DNA of 64,000 nt from Exiguobacterium chiriqhucha RW-2 (lineage in GTDB: Bacteria; Bacillota; Bacilli; Exiguobacteriales; Exiguobacteriaceae), in assembly GCF_000416965.1 (NCBI RefSeq), contig NZ_ATCL01000020.1, forward strand, positions 1 to 64,000, read 5' to 3'. Numbering within the stretch: the stretch's first letter is position 1; each line of letters starts with the position of its first letter. This document shows positions 43,301-53,300 of this stretch, one piece after another. The translations under genes and the position numbers were made by a program. The notes under the pieces were generated by a model. The model searched no databases, was not told where the DNA came from, and saw only the letters and a program-made list of their open reading frames with translations.

Positions 43301-43608
43301 ACATCGACGTCGGCAATCTGTTGAATCGTCTCATATTGCTCGCGCGTGATCCCGCCCTCGAGTCCGCTCATATAGTTTGGCTCGAGCAGGTTCAAGTCCT
43401 CGGTCACGCTGCGGCTGCCTTCCGGACGGACGACGATATGGTATGACGAGTCCCACCGTTTTTGCAGCTCGTTGACGACCGTGCCGTTGTTCGCCTGGGT
43501 CACCCCGAGCAAATAGCTGAGCCCGGTACTGACGATGAGCATCCCGACCATGAGCAGGATGAAGCGTTCCTTATTCCGCCACCATGAGTTCCAGATGAAC
43601 TTAAGCAT
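40384..43608 (-). CDS. Large FtsX/MacB-type ABC transporter permease with extra C-terminal extracellular domain
   Basis: A 1074-residue permease. One N-terminal helix (about 15-35) is followed by a very large extracellular domain (~36-560), three or more helices at ~565-660 (FtsX domain 1), a single helix near 700, a second FtsX block at ~765-870, and one more helix at ~905-925. After a Thr/Ala/Lys/Pro-rich linker, a ~100-residue extracellular domain ends the protein; its strand pattern recalls DUF4352-type immunoglobulin-like domains. It overlaps the ATPase gene by 8 bases. Such MacB-like systems act as mechanotransmission or peptide/lipoprotein transport machines; the cargo is unknown. Confidence 0.85.
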   Translation of the reverse strand: MLKFIWNSWWRNKERFILLMVGMLIVSTGLSYLLGVTQANNGTVVNELQKRWDSSYHIVVRPEGSRSVTEDLNLLEPNYMSGLEGGITREQYETIQQIADVDVAAPIAMIGSTYSSSFTQTHTFDKAGLYRLKMNTLIDTGIEKINDFQDLKAYFWVGWMPNGDSTHIGIGPTALYEEFPLDYGSDVMLAGIDPVAEAKLVGLDDAVRATEFSRYFNEEDVPEPYDEEVTTIPILMSTKDYVDASINYTIEEVDVDTTDQEAFIQTYLEKGKDEYLDSLKGTKVASYDFTAQQMHDNITKHILEGKPQPQDPRLTMEYTWIAEKASPLVYEGVTSPFPKRWPYSYQIKPFLAEGRVAFGQESMYRKSNLYAEDINDAPKVRYNYIGLFDPSKLKLSKDPLTELPMETYFPASAEWVMNSKDEPVNPPTTVKPTNNPYSFLTKPPSMLTTLDAAFAIAGDKAISAIRVNVKGVDVLNEESEAKLQAVAKEIEDKTGLITDVTLGSSPQYAVTYLPGLKGESALGWIQQPWIKLGSSITIFQEAKLGFSGVVASVILVAMLYVFSSNIIMLYARKKEFAILLSLGWRPSQLSKLLFLEATILGSMVALISWMILGTFLWTAAGSTSIARILLIGLAGLLIYWLGTLIPIRLVRKIKPYETMQSGEVSKGRRLLRSRSSVGMSLNQLVTYWPRTTLSILAIALPTSLFGFFLFVTFRLQGVLYTTWIGEFVALEVGTMHYVAMGVALLIAMLTTTEIMWQNVSERKPQLAVLKALGWQNTSIRRLVLTEGALTGFFAGLLGVTVTIIIVTVMYQQFPTSELPFLFATILIPVVTGVLGALLPAERAVRITPAEAIGGHVVNQKKVEKRFRLVLGTTATALVVGIISLFVFTSPEVKPVTEEAKTTPAPTAQTTGAKQADLKADKPKEAKATTPKEDDLQKIMDLGTFQTYIGDPELKKREFQVGEPVYASPDGTEPEAGKRFVSLPISLFHSDDGEGGYMDYRPNGFRMYTPDGTEYSPVDMVNHNKKALRGGAFYTPGEKSEIDLVFLVPDTEQTLVLYASSNAMPKIYTVKIEVP

Positions 43609-44293
43609 GATGGACGTCGCTCATGGCGACGACCTGCCCGTCGCGCATCTCGATTTTTCGGTTCGCCCGGTCGGCGAGCTCCGGGTCGTGCGTGACGAAC
43701 AAGACGCCGCAGCCGTTGTCCCGATTCAGACGCGTCAACAAGTCGAAGATGATATCACCCGTATGCGTGTCGAGGTTCCCAGTCGGCTCATCTGCGAGCA
43801 GCCACTTCGGACGGTGGATGAGGGCACGGGCGACGGCGACCCGTTGTTGCTGACCGCCTGACAGTTGGGACGGCAGCGAGTTCGCCTTGTCGCTCAGTCC
43901 GACTTCTTTCAACAGTTCAAGTGCTCGTTGTTCGCCGTCATAGTCGACTTTGCGGCCGAACAGTGGTGCCATGACGTTCTCGAGCGCGGTCAACGTCGGA
44001 ATCAAATGGAACTGTTGGAAGATGAAACCGATGTTGTCGAAGCGGAAGTCGGCGAGCTGTTTCGCGGACAAGGTCGAAATCGGTTCGCCGTTGAATAAGA
44101 GTGTGCCATCGGTCGGACGGTCGAGCGTGCCAATCAAGCTGAGTAGTGTCGATTTGCCTGAACCGGATGGACCGATAATCGAGATGAAATCGCCGTGGGT
44201 GAAGTGAAGGTTCACATCATCGAGCGCGAGCGTCGCGATGTCGCCGTTATCAAAGCGTTTCGTCAGGTGTTTGCATTCAAAATCATAGGCCAT
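43601..44293 (-). CDS. ABC transporter ATPase (LolD/MacB type)
   Basis: A 230-residue ATPase with Walker A GPSGSGKSTLL near residue 40, Q-loop FQQFHLIPTLTALENV, signature LSGGQQQRVA and Walker B LLADEPTGNLDTHTG. This is the MacB/LolD/FtsE class that pairs with FtsX-type permeases; the giant permease gene overlaps its end. The ATG with GAGGAAGC upstream is chosen over a frame 12 codons longer. Confidence 0.92.
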   Translation of the reverse strand: MAYDFECKHLTKRFDNGDIATLALDDVNLHFTHGDFISIIGPSGSGKSTLLSLIGTLDRPTDGTLLFNGEPISTLSAKQLADFRFDNIGFIFQQFHLIPTLTALENVMAPLFGRKVDYDGEQRALELLKEVGLSDKANSLPSQLSGGQQQRVAVARALIHRPKWLLADEPTGNLDTHTGDIIFDLLTRLNRDNGCGVLFVTHDPELADRANRKIEMRDGQVVAMSDVHHA

Positions 44294-44498
44294 TGGAAGC
44301 TTCCTCTCTTGGTGGAATGAAATAGTCATTATTAAATATGTAAGAACACGTAATTTTCTGACTATTTATCATAGTGTAAAGGAAAAACTTTCCTGTTGAA
44401 AGCTGAGAAAATTTTCGTCTTGGTTTCGAGAGGAGTATGGGATGGAATGGGGAAAAGAGTTAAGAGAATGTTGAATCGGGTGAAAGGGAGTGGAAACA
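44294..44498. promoter_or_regulatory. Intergenic region upstream of the FtsX-type ABC operon
   Basis: AT-rich and without a gene. A spaced inverted repeat, AAATAGTCA (44320-44328) and TGACTATTT (44359-44367), lies about 30 bases upstream of the ATPase start and could be an operator or an RNA stem in its leader. Confidence 0.35.
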
Positions 44499-44702
44499 AT
44501 GAAACAGTTCGAGATTGAGTTCCATATGATCAACGATGAGGTGTTGACGCAAGTGGTGGAAGCGGAGAGTCGTTATGCGGCGCTCGAATCGATTTATCAG
44601 TCGTTCCGTCATGCGACGGACGGGTTCGTCCAGTTCGAGGATGAGTGGATCATTTTCCTCGACCATGTCGTGTATGTGAAGGCGTTTGAGATTGTGGAGT
44701 AG
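44499..44702 (+). CDS. Small protein of unknown function, 67 residues
   Basis: MKQFEIEFHMINDEVLTQVV begins an acidic protein with a strand-helix-strand pattern and no membrane segment. AAAGGGAG stands 8 bases before the ATG. It precedes the MazG-like gene by 9 bases on the same strand and is probably co-transcribed. I cannot assign a family. Confidence 0.6.
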   Translation: MKQFEIEFHMINDEVLTQVVEAESRYAALESIYQSFRHATDGFVQFEDEWIIFLDHVVYVKAFEIVE

Positions 44703-44711
44703 GAGGCAACT

Positions 44712-45035
44712 ATGGTAAAGCATAACAAGTTGGTTCGAGACCGGGTGCCTGAACTGATTCAAGCAGAGGGGAAGCAGGTCATCGTCAAGCACTTGAATCA
44801 AGCCGAACATTTCGAACAAGCACGACTAAAACTGTATGAAGAGTTGAAGGAATATGAAGACGCAAACATCGATGAGGAATGTCTTGAAGAGCTGGCTGAT
44901 ATCCTTGAACTCGCGTATGAGCTAGGCAAGATGCACGGGGCTTCGTTTGAAGAGATGAATGCGATTCGCGCTGAGAAGCGGGAGCGGAAGGGCGGGTTTG
45001 AGAAGGGACTGTTTTTGGAAGAAGTTCTGGAGTGA
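44712..45035 (+). CDS. MazG-like nucleotide pyrophosphohydrolase (phosphoribosyl-ATP pyrophosphatase-like)
   Basis: A 107-residue all-alpha NTP pyrophosphatase-like protein. It opens with HNKLVRDRVPELI, the entry motif of a common small family annotated as phosphoribosyl-ATP pyrophosphohydrolase-like, and has the metal-binding ExxE...ExxD pattern in KLYEELKEYEDAN and EELADILELAYEL. It may clean up non-canonical nucleotides. TAGGAGGC precedes the ATG. It is the last gene before the AT-rich island, and a terminator shared with sspD follows. Confidence 0.8.
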   Translation: MVKHNKLVRDRVPELIQAEGKQVIVKHLNQAEHFEQARLKLYEELKEYEDANIDEECLEELADILELAYELGKMHGASFEEMNAIRAEKRERKGGFEKGLFLEEVLE

Positions 45036-45037
45036 AT

Positions 45038-45080
45038 AAAAGCGAACAGAGTACCGTCAAAGGCACTCTGTTCGCTTTTT
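45038..45080. terminator. Bidirectional terminator at the left edge of the defence island
   Basis: A perfect 15-base stem, AAAAGCGAACAGAGT with ACTCTGTTCGCTTTT, separates the MazG-like gene from the convergent sspD gene. Confidence 0.92.
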
Positions 45081-45083
45081 ACA

Positions 45084-45971
45084 TTATGAGAATGCACAGA
45101 CGCATGGGACTGTATCATCTTTTTCAGCTAAATAAGCTTCGACGCCGTCTCGCTCCATCATTTCACGGTATTCACGTAAGGTGAACGGTCCACCGTTACG
45201 TTTAAGGATAGAGACATCCTTTTGGAATTTCTCACGGAAACGCTCTTCCATAGCTTCCTGTTCTGCATATTGATCGGGCCATACTTTAAAGAGGAGAGCA
45301 TAATGACCTAATCCGCCACGCACACAACGACCACCACAGTTAGCATGTGAGAAACCTAAGTCGTACATTCGTGGCAGCTTGATTCCCCACTCGTTTTGAA
45401 TAATCGTCTTGGCATCCATATCTTCTTTAAAGATTTCAATCATCGGAAAACGAGTTTCAATTGGTTCGATTGGATTGTGTTCGTAGAAGTTTTGAAGGTT
45501 AATTGCACGATGTTGCTCATGAGGTCCGATACCGAAATGTAAAATCGGTTCAAGATTGTGGATGTCACGTAGCTCTTCAAGGAAAATCATGGTTTGTCTA
45601 ACTTTCAATTCTTCTGAACATTTGGCCATACGAGAGTTACCAAGGAATCGCATATCAAAAAACACTTCTTCAGGCGTTCTTCCATCGATGCTAGTTGTAA
45701 TCTCTAATCCGATGTAGTCGGCTACCTCTTCCATGAAACGATAGTTGTCCATATCTTCCCAAAGCGTGTCTGTGAAGAAAAGGATCGAATTTTCTTTTCC
45801 ATACTTTTGTACGATGTGGTACGCCACGTATGCTGAGGATGCGCCTCCACTGAACATAGCCACGTGTACTGGTTTGCGCCCATGATTTAAGGCTGAGTAA
45901 TCTTTATTGTTTAGTTCTCCGAGTGCGAGGCGACTCGTTGTTTTTTGTGTCTTAACACTATTCATATTCAT
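45084..45971 (-). CDS. sspD: SspD-like phosphorothioation enzyme (PAPS reductase / ATP pyrophosphatase family)
   Basis: A 295-residue PP-loop protein. The nucleotide-binding motif SGGASS is at residues 41-46, within HVAMFSGGASSAYVA. Candidate Fe-S or catalytic cysteines are Cys118 (AKCSEELK), Cys212 and Cys216 (HANCGGRCVRGG), and Cys290 and Cys292 (VPCVC) at the extreme C-terminus. In phosphorothioation systems this protein activates the DNA backbone with ATP and takes sulfur from a cysteine desulfurase. It is shorter than DndC. It is divergent from sspF, whereas known loci usually keep sspBCD in one direction. GAGGTG precedes the ATG. Confidence 0.8.
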   Translation of the reverse strand: MNMNSVKTQKTTSRLALGELNNKDYSALNHGRKPVHVAMFSGGASSAYVAYHIVQKYGKENSILFFTDTLWEDMDNYRFMEEVADYIGLEITTSIDGRTPEEVFFDMRFLGNSRMAKCSEELKVRQTMIFLEELRDIHNLEPILHFGIGPHEQHRAINLQNFYEHNPIEPIETRFPMIEIFKEDMDAKTIIQNEWGIKLPRMYDLGFSHANCGGRCVRGGLGHYALLFKVWPDQYAEQEAMEERFREKFQKDVSILKRNGGPFTLREYREMMERDGVEAYLAEKDDTVPCVCAFS

Positions 45972-46228
45972 CTATTACACCTCATTTATGTTTCGCTTAT
46001 GTCTATTATTACATTAACTGAAAGGAGCCTAGGTAATACAATTTAATGCTTGTAAATATCATTTTAACAAACATAGTTAAATGGCCTTGTAAAAAAATAT
46101 ACCAACCCGCCTATATTCCTTCAGAACCCCTTTTATTTACCATACATTAATATTACAATAATAGGAAGAAACGAAATTGTGAATCTTATTTATATTTTTC
46201 CAACGAGAAATGAAGGGACGATTAAAAA
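45972..46228. promoter_or_regulatory. Divergent promoter region of the Ssp locus
   Basis: Very AT-rich spacer between sspD and sspF with no open reading frame of note. It must hold promoters in both directions; several TATAAT-like words occur (for example TATTACAAT near 46148-46158 facing sspF), but no -35/-10 pair stands out enough to place one with confidence. Confidence 0.4.
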
Positions 46229-48631
46229 ATGAGACCAGAAGAAACTTGGGAACACTTAACTAATCTTTCGAACGAGGACATCTCATTTTCTTATGAAGAC
46301 GTAAATCGGATGATAGCGTTCAATCCAACAGAACAAGTTTTATACATGCAATCACTATTCCTCCCAATGGCTTTTAGATGGATGAGAGATCTTAGCAATT
46401 TCTATAGCTACACGTCTATTCCTAAATCCTATTATGAAGCGCACTCTATTCAGTATGGATGGAAAGCTTTAAAAACAAAGTACAATCTTTCGATGAAAAA
46501 TTATCGAGAAGGTGTAAGGTTTTTAGAAATCTGTGAAAATGTCACGAAGCGAGATATTACGAAAAAAGAAGCGAACGAGGCACTAAATATTTTGATGCAG
46601 TTAGGTCAGTCTTGGGTTTTGGATTTTGGAAACACTTCAGAACAAGAGAGTAAAGAGACAATCGCAATCACTGGATTAGAAACAACAACTGCAGAAGTGA
46701 TTGATTCTAAAGAACTTACTAAAGTGAATCAACATGAGGGTAATTCAGTCGATATTCAAGAAGAAGTAGCTGAACACGACAGCTTAATTTATGAAACTGT
46801 AGAGAAAGATAAAGAGACTGATACAGTAAAGGAGAACATTATTCTTATGACCCAAGAACTAAACACAGAACAAGAGCGGATTATGATAACGCCACTCAAA
46901 GAGCAGATAAATCCCTTCGTAGACTTTATGCACCAGTATGATTTAACCACAGCTGACTATTCAAAGATTTTTGACGAGCACACAAAGAAAATTGAATATA
47001 GTATCGATACAAATATCAATCAAAAAATCATCGATGAATTATCGACATCTCCACGCTCGATTATCATCACAGGAAATGCAGGAGACGGTAAAACTCGTAT
47101 TTGCCGCAATGTATACGACCAATTAGTGGAGACGGAATTTGAGGGATGGCCTGAATCTGGCATTGAAGAAATTACATATAACGATTACACGATTCGAATT
47201 ATCAAGGACTTATCCGAATTACGTGACGAAATCATTGTTTCAGAGTTGAAAAAAATGCAAGAAACGCTGCAAGAAACAGAACCAAAACTTTATTTCTTGA
47301 TTGCAGCAAATGAAGGAAAGCTTACGCACACCTTAGTGAAATATCCAGAACTCAAGTCTTTAAAAGACATAATCATTCCACAGTTCATGTCACCGAATAA
47401 GGAGTTTAAAGAGGCGGAACATGTGAAGGTTTATAATCTGCTGTATGCTTCATCATCGGTTTATGCGGAGAAGATAATTGAGGGTTGGAACGAAGAAGAA
47501 AATTGGAGCATTTGTGGTGAATGCTCAAGTCGTCATAAATGCATCATTAATGATAACCATATCGCTATGAGCAACAAAACGACTCGCAACCGTATGATGC
47601 GTATGTATAAATCACTTGATATGAATGGAAAACATATGACAATGCGTGAGTTACTCATTCATCTTGCTTACACTCAAACAGGTGGAATGACATGTAGAAC
47701 CGTCCATGAGGCTTCACAAAGCGAAGAGATAGAAGAGTTGGCCAAGAAATCTTACTACGAGAATTTCTTTGGAAATAATTTAAGACCTGAAGTATTTGAA
47801 GAGATTAGTGGTATCCAAGAATTCAAGTCGCTTGACCCAGGATACATTTCAGATTCTTTAATTGACGATTTTCTTCTCAATGGGGATTTAAGCAGTCAGG
47901 AAAAGACTAGAGATTCCCATACAATGTTGTTTAAAAAAGGTATAGATGTTGAGAACGGGGCTTATTACGAAGAAGTAAAAATGTACCGTTCTAACATTAA
48001 CGGCGACAATGTGAATGGCGTAGAACTTATGAGTAAATGGTTCCCGAGACTACGTCGGAAATATTATTTTGAATCTAAAGATAATAAAAAAGTAGAACAA
48101 TTAATTCCATATCGCCACCGTCACGAATTCATTGGTATTTTGCATAAAGGTAAAATTGAACATAGTACAAAGATTAAACTAGTTGATGGATTGAATACAT
48201 TCTTTGCGAAACGTATGGTGCATTCTCCATCGCATCAGTTGTACGTGGCCTCTGACAGTTTGTTGGTTCATCAAATTATTGGACTCGATCAAATCAATTT
48301 CGTCGTTCAAGAGAAAAATGAAGATATCGACCAAACGAGTACCACGTTAACGTTAAGTATTAATGAGATAGAACTCGAGGTAAATTTGGTCACTTTTGAA
48401 TATCTAATGCGTTTAAGCAACGGTGGAATGCTAAATGTATTACGTGAACACGTAGAAATTTTGCTTAACAGCTTCCGCAATAGATTAATTCCTTTAAAAA
48501 AACAAGACGAAGAAATTCTTCAAATTCTAAAATTTGATTATACACAGGGTGCGTTCATACTTGAAACAATTGAAATTAAGCCACCTTATGTAGATACAGA
48601 TGAAGAAGTAGATGAGGACGAAGATTACTAA
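46229..48631 (+). CDS. sspF: SspF/DptF-like ATPase of the phosphorothioation-linked defence module
   Basis: An 800-residue protein. The N-terminal ~135 residues are helical and unassigned; a Glu/Thr-rich, probably disordered linker spans ~136-225. A P-loop ATPase follows with Walker A GNAGDGKT at residues 282-289, matching the GNxGDGKT form typical of DptF, and a Cys cluster SICGECSSRHKC near 428, a likely zinc knuckle also seen in DptF-type proteins. The extreme C-terminus is acidic (TDEEVDEDED). DptF/SspF works with G and H subunits as the restriction arm that damages unmodified DNA. It is longer than I expect for DptF, because of the N-terminal extension. Confidence 0.7.
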   Translation: MRPEETWEHLTNLSNEDISFSYEDVNRMIAFNPTEQVLYMQSLFLPMAFRWMRDLSNFYSYTSIPKSYYEAHSIQYGWKALKTKYNLSMKNYREGVRFLEICENVTKRDITKKEANEALNILMQLGQSWVLDFGNTSEQESKETIAITGLETTTAEVIDSKELTKVNQHEGNSVDIQEEVAEHDSLIYETVEKDKETDTVKENIILMTQELNTEQERIMITPLKEQINPFVDFMHQYDLTTADYSKIFDEHTKKIEYSIDTNINQKIIDELSTSPRSIIITGNAGDGKTRICRNVYDQLVETEFEGWPESGIEEITYNDYTIRIIKDLSELRDEIIVSELKKMQETLQETEPKLYFLIAANEGKLTHTLVKYPELKSLKDIIIPQFMSPNKEFKEAEHVKVYNLLYASSSVYAEKIIEGWNEEENWSICGECSSRHKCIINDNHIAMSNKTTRNRMMRMYKSLDMNGKHMTMRELLIHLAYTQTGGMTCRTVHEASQSEEIEELAKKSYYENFFGNNLRPEVFEEISGIQEFKSLDPGYISDSLIDDFLLNGDLSSQEKTRDSHTMLFKKGIDVENGAYYEEVKMYRSNINGDNVNGVELMSKWFPRLRRKYYFESKDNKKVEQLIPYRHRHEFIGILHKGKIEHSTKIKLVDGLNTFFAKRMVHSPSHQLYVASDSLLVHQIIGLDQINFVVQEKNEDIDQTSTTLTLSINEIELEVNLVTFEYLMRLSNGGMLNVLREHVEILLNSFRNRLIPLKKQDEEILQILKFDYTQGAFILETIEIKPPYVDTDEEVDEDEDY

Positions 48632-48663
48632 ACTCAATTAATTTACGAATAGGAGAACACTCC

Positions 48664-50304
48664 ATGGAACAGGAAAAAATTAGTTTTTCGAGTAAAATTG
48701 GCGCTGAAATATGGGGACATCGTTTTAAAGATGGTCAAAGAGGACCGGAGTATACGTTAGAGTTTTTAAACGTAATTGCCGGTACAGGATTTAGTTTGCA
48801 AAGGAAATACTACAATCGTCGAAAAATGATCGAGTTTCGACAATTTGTGTATGAAGGGGAAAAGGAAGGGTCAAAAGGCCACATCGCAGTTTTTGAAAAT
48901 GAGAAAAAAGATTTGATTAGAGAACGTCTTGGGATTAATGAAAAACAATTAGAAGATCTCCAAACTTTCTTTAAAAACTTAACAATCCCTCTGACGACGC
49001 CAATGGGTAAGCCTGTTGATCGCTCATGGTACGCTCAAATGATGTACCCGCTGCATGAGTCATTGCTATACACAGAAATACGTGTCAATAGAGATAAAGG
49101 AAAATCCAATAGCCCGGCATATAATTATGAGCGAAACTTTTTTGCTAGGGGTGGGGAACTCTATTATTTGATGCTGCATTATGGAACAGTGGACAATCAA
49201 GAACTCCGTGAGAATATTGAGAAGAATATGAAGAATCTATTATCAAATTCAAGTGGATTGATTACTGTTGTTAATCAAATTAATGAGGCATTCGAAGAGT
49301 ATGCATCTACTGAGACCGGTACTGTGACAAAAGACCAACCAGCACCTTTGATTAAAGATAGTGAGTTAGAAGATTTCATTAGTGGGTGGGAGAAGTCAGA
49401 ATATCCACTTTTACCATCAACAAATTTACCACTTTATCGAGAGTTTGCTGAGGAATTAAATGCTCTACTTACTTTAAAGATTGATGTATATGAAATGTTT
49501 GACATTCTAACTTCACTTATTACATTCCAACTTCATCGATATATGATTCATCAAGCTGAACAAATTGTGCAAGAAAAAACTCATTACTTTATTGACTGCT
49601 TCGAAGGACAAAATAAATCTATAAAATTCTTGGCTCAAGATTCGTATCGTATTCATGAGTCTGTTGTTAGTGAAGCTTATAAGACGTTTGTCGAGAAACG
49701 TGTTGCAGAAGTACTTCCGGAAAATCAGGCAGAGGATAAGATTCGGGCATGGAAGCTTAGCTTCAATCATAATCAAAAGACAAAAGTTGCAGGTTACACA
49801 GCGTTTTTTGAAGAGTTAAAACTTAATAGCCTTCAGACACCAAAGAAGAAAAAACTCGTTGAAGCTCTTGAGACACCAGATCTTGAAAAAGCGGAAAAAA
49901 TGCTAAGATTGCGAATTGTTGAGTTGTACATGGAGGATTTATCTAAGTCACAATTACCGATTATGAAGACTTTAGCGCGAGATGGACAATTCATTATTTC
50001 AGGAAAAGGGTCTAAAGCTCGTTACGTCCTTCACGATAATATTTTGAGCGCTTTAGTATATGCAACTCTAGATGGAGAAGTGACACTTCCATACGATGAT
50101 TTTTTAAATAGACTTTATGAAAAATATCAAATTATCATCGGGGAAAATGCAGCAAAAGTTTCAGGTCTCTATTCGAAAGAAGGAATCAATCTATCCCACT
50201 TTAGAAGTAATGAGAAGAAAATGAGACAGAAATTAAAACAGAACGGGTTATTGCAAGAGTATTCAGACGCTACTGCTTTAATCCGCAATCCTTATTTCGG
50301 ATAA
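48664..50304 (+). CDS. sspG: SspG/DptG-like subunit
   Basis: A 546-residue, largely helical, charged protein without a P-loop or nuclease motif that I can name. Its identity rests on order and size: it lies between a DptF-like ATPase and a DptH-like FtsK/HerA ATPase, the position of DptG/SspG. A recognisable feature is the C-terminal ~120 residues (RDGQFIISGKGSKARYVLHD to LRQ-like KMRQKLKQNGLLQEYSDATA), which look like a helical DNA- or protein-binding module. AGGAG precedes the ATG, 33 bases after sspF. Confidence 0.6.
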   Translation: MEQEKISFSSKIGAEIWGHRFKDGQRGPEYTLEFLNVIAGTGFSLQRKYYNRRKMIEFRQFVYEGEKEGSKGHIAVFENEKKDLIRERLGINEKQLEDLQTFFKNLTIPLTTPMGKPVDRSWYAQMMYPLHESLLYTEIRVNRDKGKSNSPAYNYERNFFARGGELYYLMLHYGTVDNQELRENIEKNMKNLLSNSSGLITVVNQINEAFEEYASTETGTVTKDQPAPLIKDSELEDFISGWEKSEYPLLPSTNLPLYREFAEELNALLTLKIDVYEMFDILTSLITFQLHRYMIHQAEQIVQEKTHYFIDCFEGQNKSIKFLAQDSYRIHESVVSEAYKTFVEKRVAEVLPENQAEDKIRAWKLSFNHNQKTKVAGYTAFFEELKLNSLQTPKKKKLVEALETPDLEKAEKMLRLRIVELYMEDLSKSQLPIMKTLARDGQFIISGKGSKARYVLHDNILSALVYATLDGEVTLPYDDFLNRLYEKYQIIIGENAAKVSGLYSKEGINLSHFRSNEKKMRQKLKQNGLLQEYSDATALIRNPYFG

Positions 50305-50333
50305 TCCGAAACTAGATAAAGGAGACTATGAAT

Positions 50334-53300
50334 ATGCCAGTAAGCACCTCATATAAAGAGACAATCATAGGGCATTGGATCGCGCAATATCTATTAAATT
50401 ATCTCAAAGATCACAACAAGAAAAATGCCGAAAAAGTACTTATCAAAATCGAAGGAATCAATGAAGATTATTTCCCCGCAATATTAAATGCGCTCTTAGA
50501 AAACGAAGATCAATTCAAAATATTTTACAATCCGGTGATTCGAACAATTAAGCGGATTGAGGGGTATGATTCATTCGTTCTAAATGAAAATGAAAATGGA
50601 GTCTGGTTAAGAAACAACGTAAAATCTAAAGAAGCCCTCATCTTATTAATGAACGAGAGAACTCCAGAGGCTCAAAGCTTGAAGGATATCGTCTCAATCG
50701 ATGAGACTCAATTACTATCGTCGGAAGGATTACGTAGCCTTGATGAATCGCTACATGAAAAGTCTCACTTAGAACCGCACCAAATCAAAGATTTAATGAG
50801 ATTAATTGGAGCTTATCAGTATAAAAACGAACTAGATTTACAACTTTCTATGCTAATCGCTTACTTAGAGGACATTATTAAAACAAAAAATTCTTCCGAT
50901 GAACCGTTTAAATCAATTCTTGGAAAACAGCTACCTCACTTCCGATTGTTTAAAGATGAATTTTTGAAATTTGAATCATTAGATGCACTTCGAAAACAGC
51001 TAAGAAAAAATTTCTTGCTTAGTCATCTAAGAAAAACAATGGTGTCTTATCTTGACCCTGAAAAGCTTGCCAAAAACGTAGAAAATTTCATGTCGAATGA
51101 GGAGAAAACAAACTACTCAGCAGAGATGTGGAACAATTTCAATGATGAGGTTCATTTTCTTGAGAAATCTATGCAGTTTATCGAACGCAAAAATAACGAT
51201 TTACTGTCGTTAGTATCTTACACCGATGCCGAACGAATTTTTGGATTTAAAGTATCGAACTCGCTCAAGGATAAGTTGAACAATTCTCGGGACATCTTAA
51301 TTGATAAATATGTTACAGCAATTGACCTGGCAGAAACTGTCGAAGAAGAAAATAAGTTAAAACAACAAAAACTCGATGCGGAAAATCGATTTGATAAAGG
51401 TGTAGAAGCAGTAAACGCTAAGACGGACTTAGATGCCATCCGAGAATTTAGAGAAGAGTTTGAAGAAGAGTTAGAGAAAGAAGTAATCCTTAAGAAGATA
51501 GTTAATATCGAAAACAAGTTAGAGAATCCATCTGAATACGTTGATATTTTTGAGGCTGTGCTGTCTGAAAGTTTAGTGATGCTTGAAGATATCGATCATG
51601 AACAATTTGAAGGGAACCTCTCATTTGAGCTAACGATTGATGAGACTCTAGAACTGTCAGAAAAACAGGCGACTTTCTTTAATTTCCATTTGAAATCGTT
51701 ATCTATGCTTTCGTCTAATATTATTATTTTGTCTCATTTAAAAGGCACGGAAGATCCTTCGAAGGAAGTAGAAGTGCTAAAAGTGACTTTAAGACTTCTT
51801 CGAAATGAAGAGCCGATAGCTAAGACGGAATTTAAGATTGATGCAGGCGAAACCATTAGTGAGAATAGTTTCTCGCAATTTATCAATCAAATTCAGAACG
51901 GTTATTTACAATACATCGATGTTAAACGTGGAACTCCAAGTGAGCAGGACTTCCGGAATTATCTTTCGGAGCAAACGAAATTCACATCGCTTACTGATAA
52001 ACGGCTATTAAAACCAATTCAACAATTTGATGAGTTCAATAAAGAATACACCAAGCTTCTACAAACTATTATCAATGAGGAGCGCGGAGCAACAATTGAT
52101 GACATAACAAAAGCAGCGGTTCTTACACAAGAATTCTTGAATTGTTCTGAAGCTGATGTCGATGGAGTCCGGAAAATTTATTCGCTGTTGAATGACATGG
52201 GTACAATAAACGTTGTCGAAACAAAAAATAGCCGGCAGTCTGAGGTAGAACGAAAAATCGTATCGATTTTTAACCCAATTCGATTCATCGCCTATGGGTA
52301 CAAACTTGTCCACTTCGGTAAATTAATTACTGACCTGTCGGACACCTCTCATGGACGAAACAAAATTCAAGATGTAGAAGACTTGAAGCAATATAAAGAA
52401 TACTTAAGAGGGTCTTTCTCTAATTTAGCACCTTCGTATTACGTGTCGCGCGATGGTCATCATCTTTTCGTTCAAGACGAATTTTACGGACAAGGGACAT
52501 ACCTTGAAGGTGGGGAAATCGAGAGTGTCGCATCTCAAGCTACCTCGTTCGCTAAAGAGATTGAGAAAGTCGCTCACGACTATGTGCGCGTTTATCCATA
52601 CACTGCAGATTGCTTAGATATCTTATTCTTATATGTAACGAACCTAGAGTTTGTTAAAAAGAGTATTGAGCAAATTCTTAAGAAAGACAGTGTTAGGAAA
52701 TTAAATGTGACGATTCATAGTCCAGCTCGAGCAGCAATGCTCTATGATGAAATCAATCAATGGATCCAATCTCAAGAAGAGTATATGAATGCAGTAGATG
52801 TGTTTGGAGAATTTCCAAGACTAGAAATTAATGTCCTACCATTTAGCGATTCGAAAACGCTCGAGGAAAAATTGGATACATTGATGCTTGATTTTGATTT
52901 AGCTGTTTTTATTGATTATTTTGGACAACAAGATAATCTTAAAATCCCACATCAGTTTTATCCTGAAGCGCACAAAGAATGTGAGCTCGATGATAAGCAG
53001 TGGGCGTTCTATGAAAACCGTGAGTTTAAATCAATTAAAGAAGGCACGCGTCTTATAAGTTATGTGTCGCCAACGCAACCAAAGCTCATGCAGCAATTTT
53101 ATAACATGCAGGCTATTCTGAAAGACGGTCTAGTCATCGAGCCTGAAAAAATCGGGCTATTAAAAGGACGACTTTCAGTAACACGGACTGAAACAAATAC
53201 GTTGTATAAATTAGCCCATGAAAAATTCAATTGGGTCATCACTTACGATAAGTTTATGGATCCACTTCTTATGAAACAAGTTGCGGAAGGTTCGAATATT

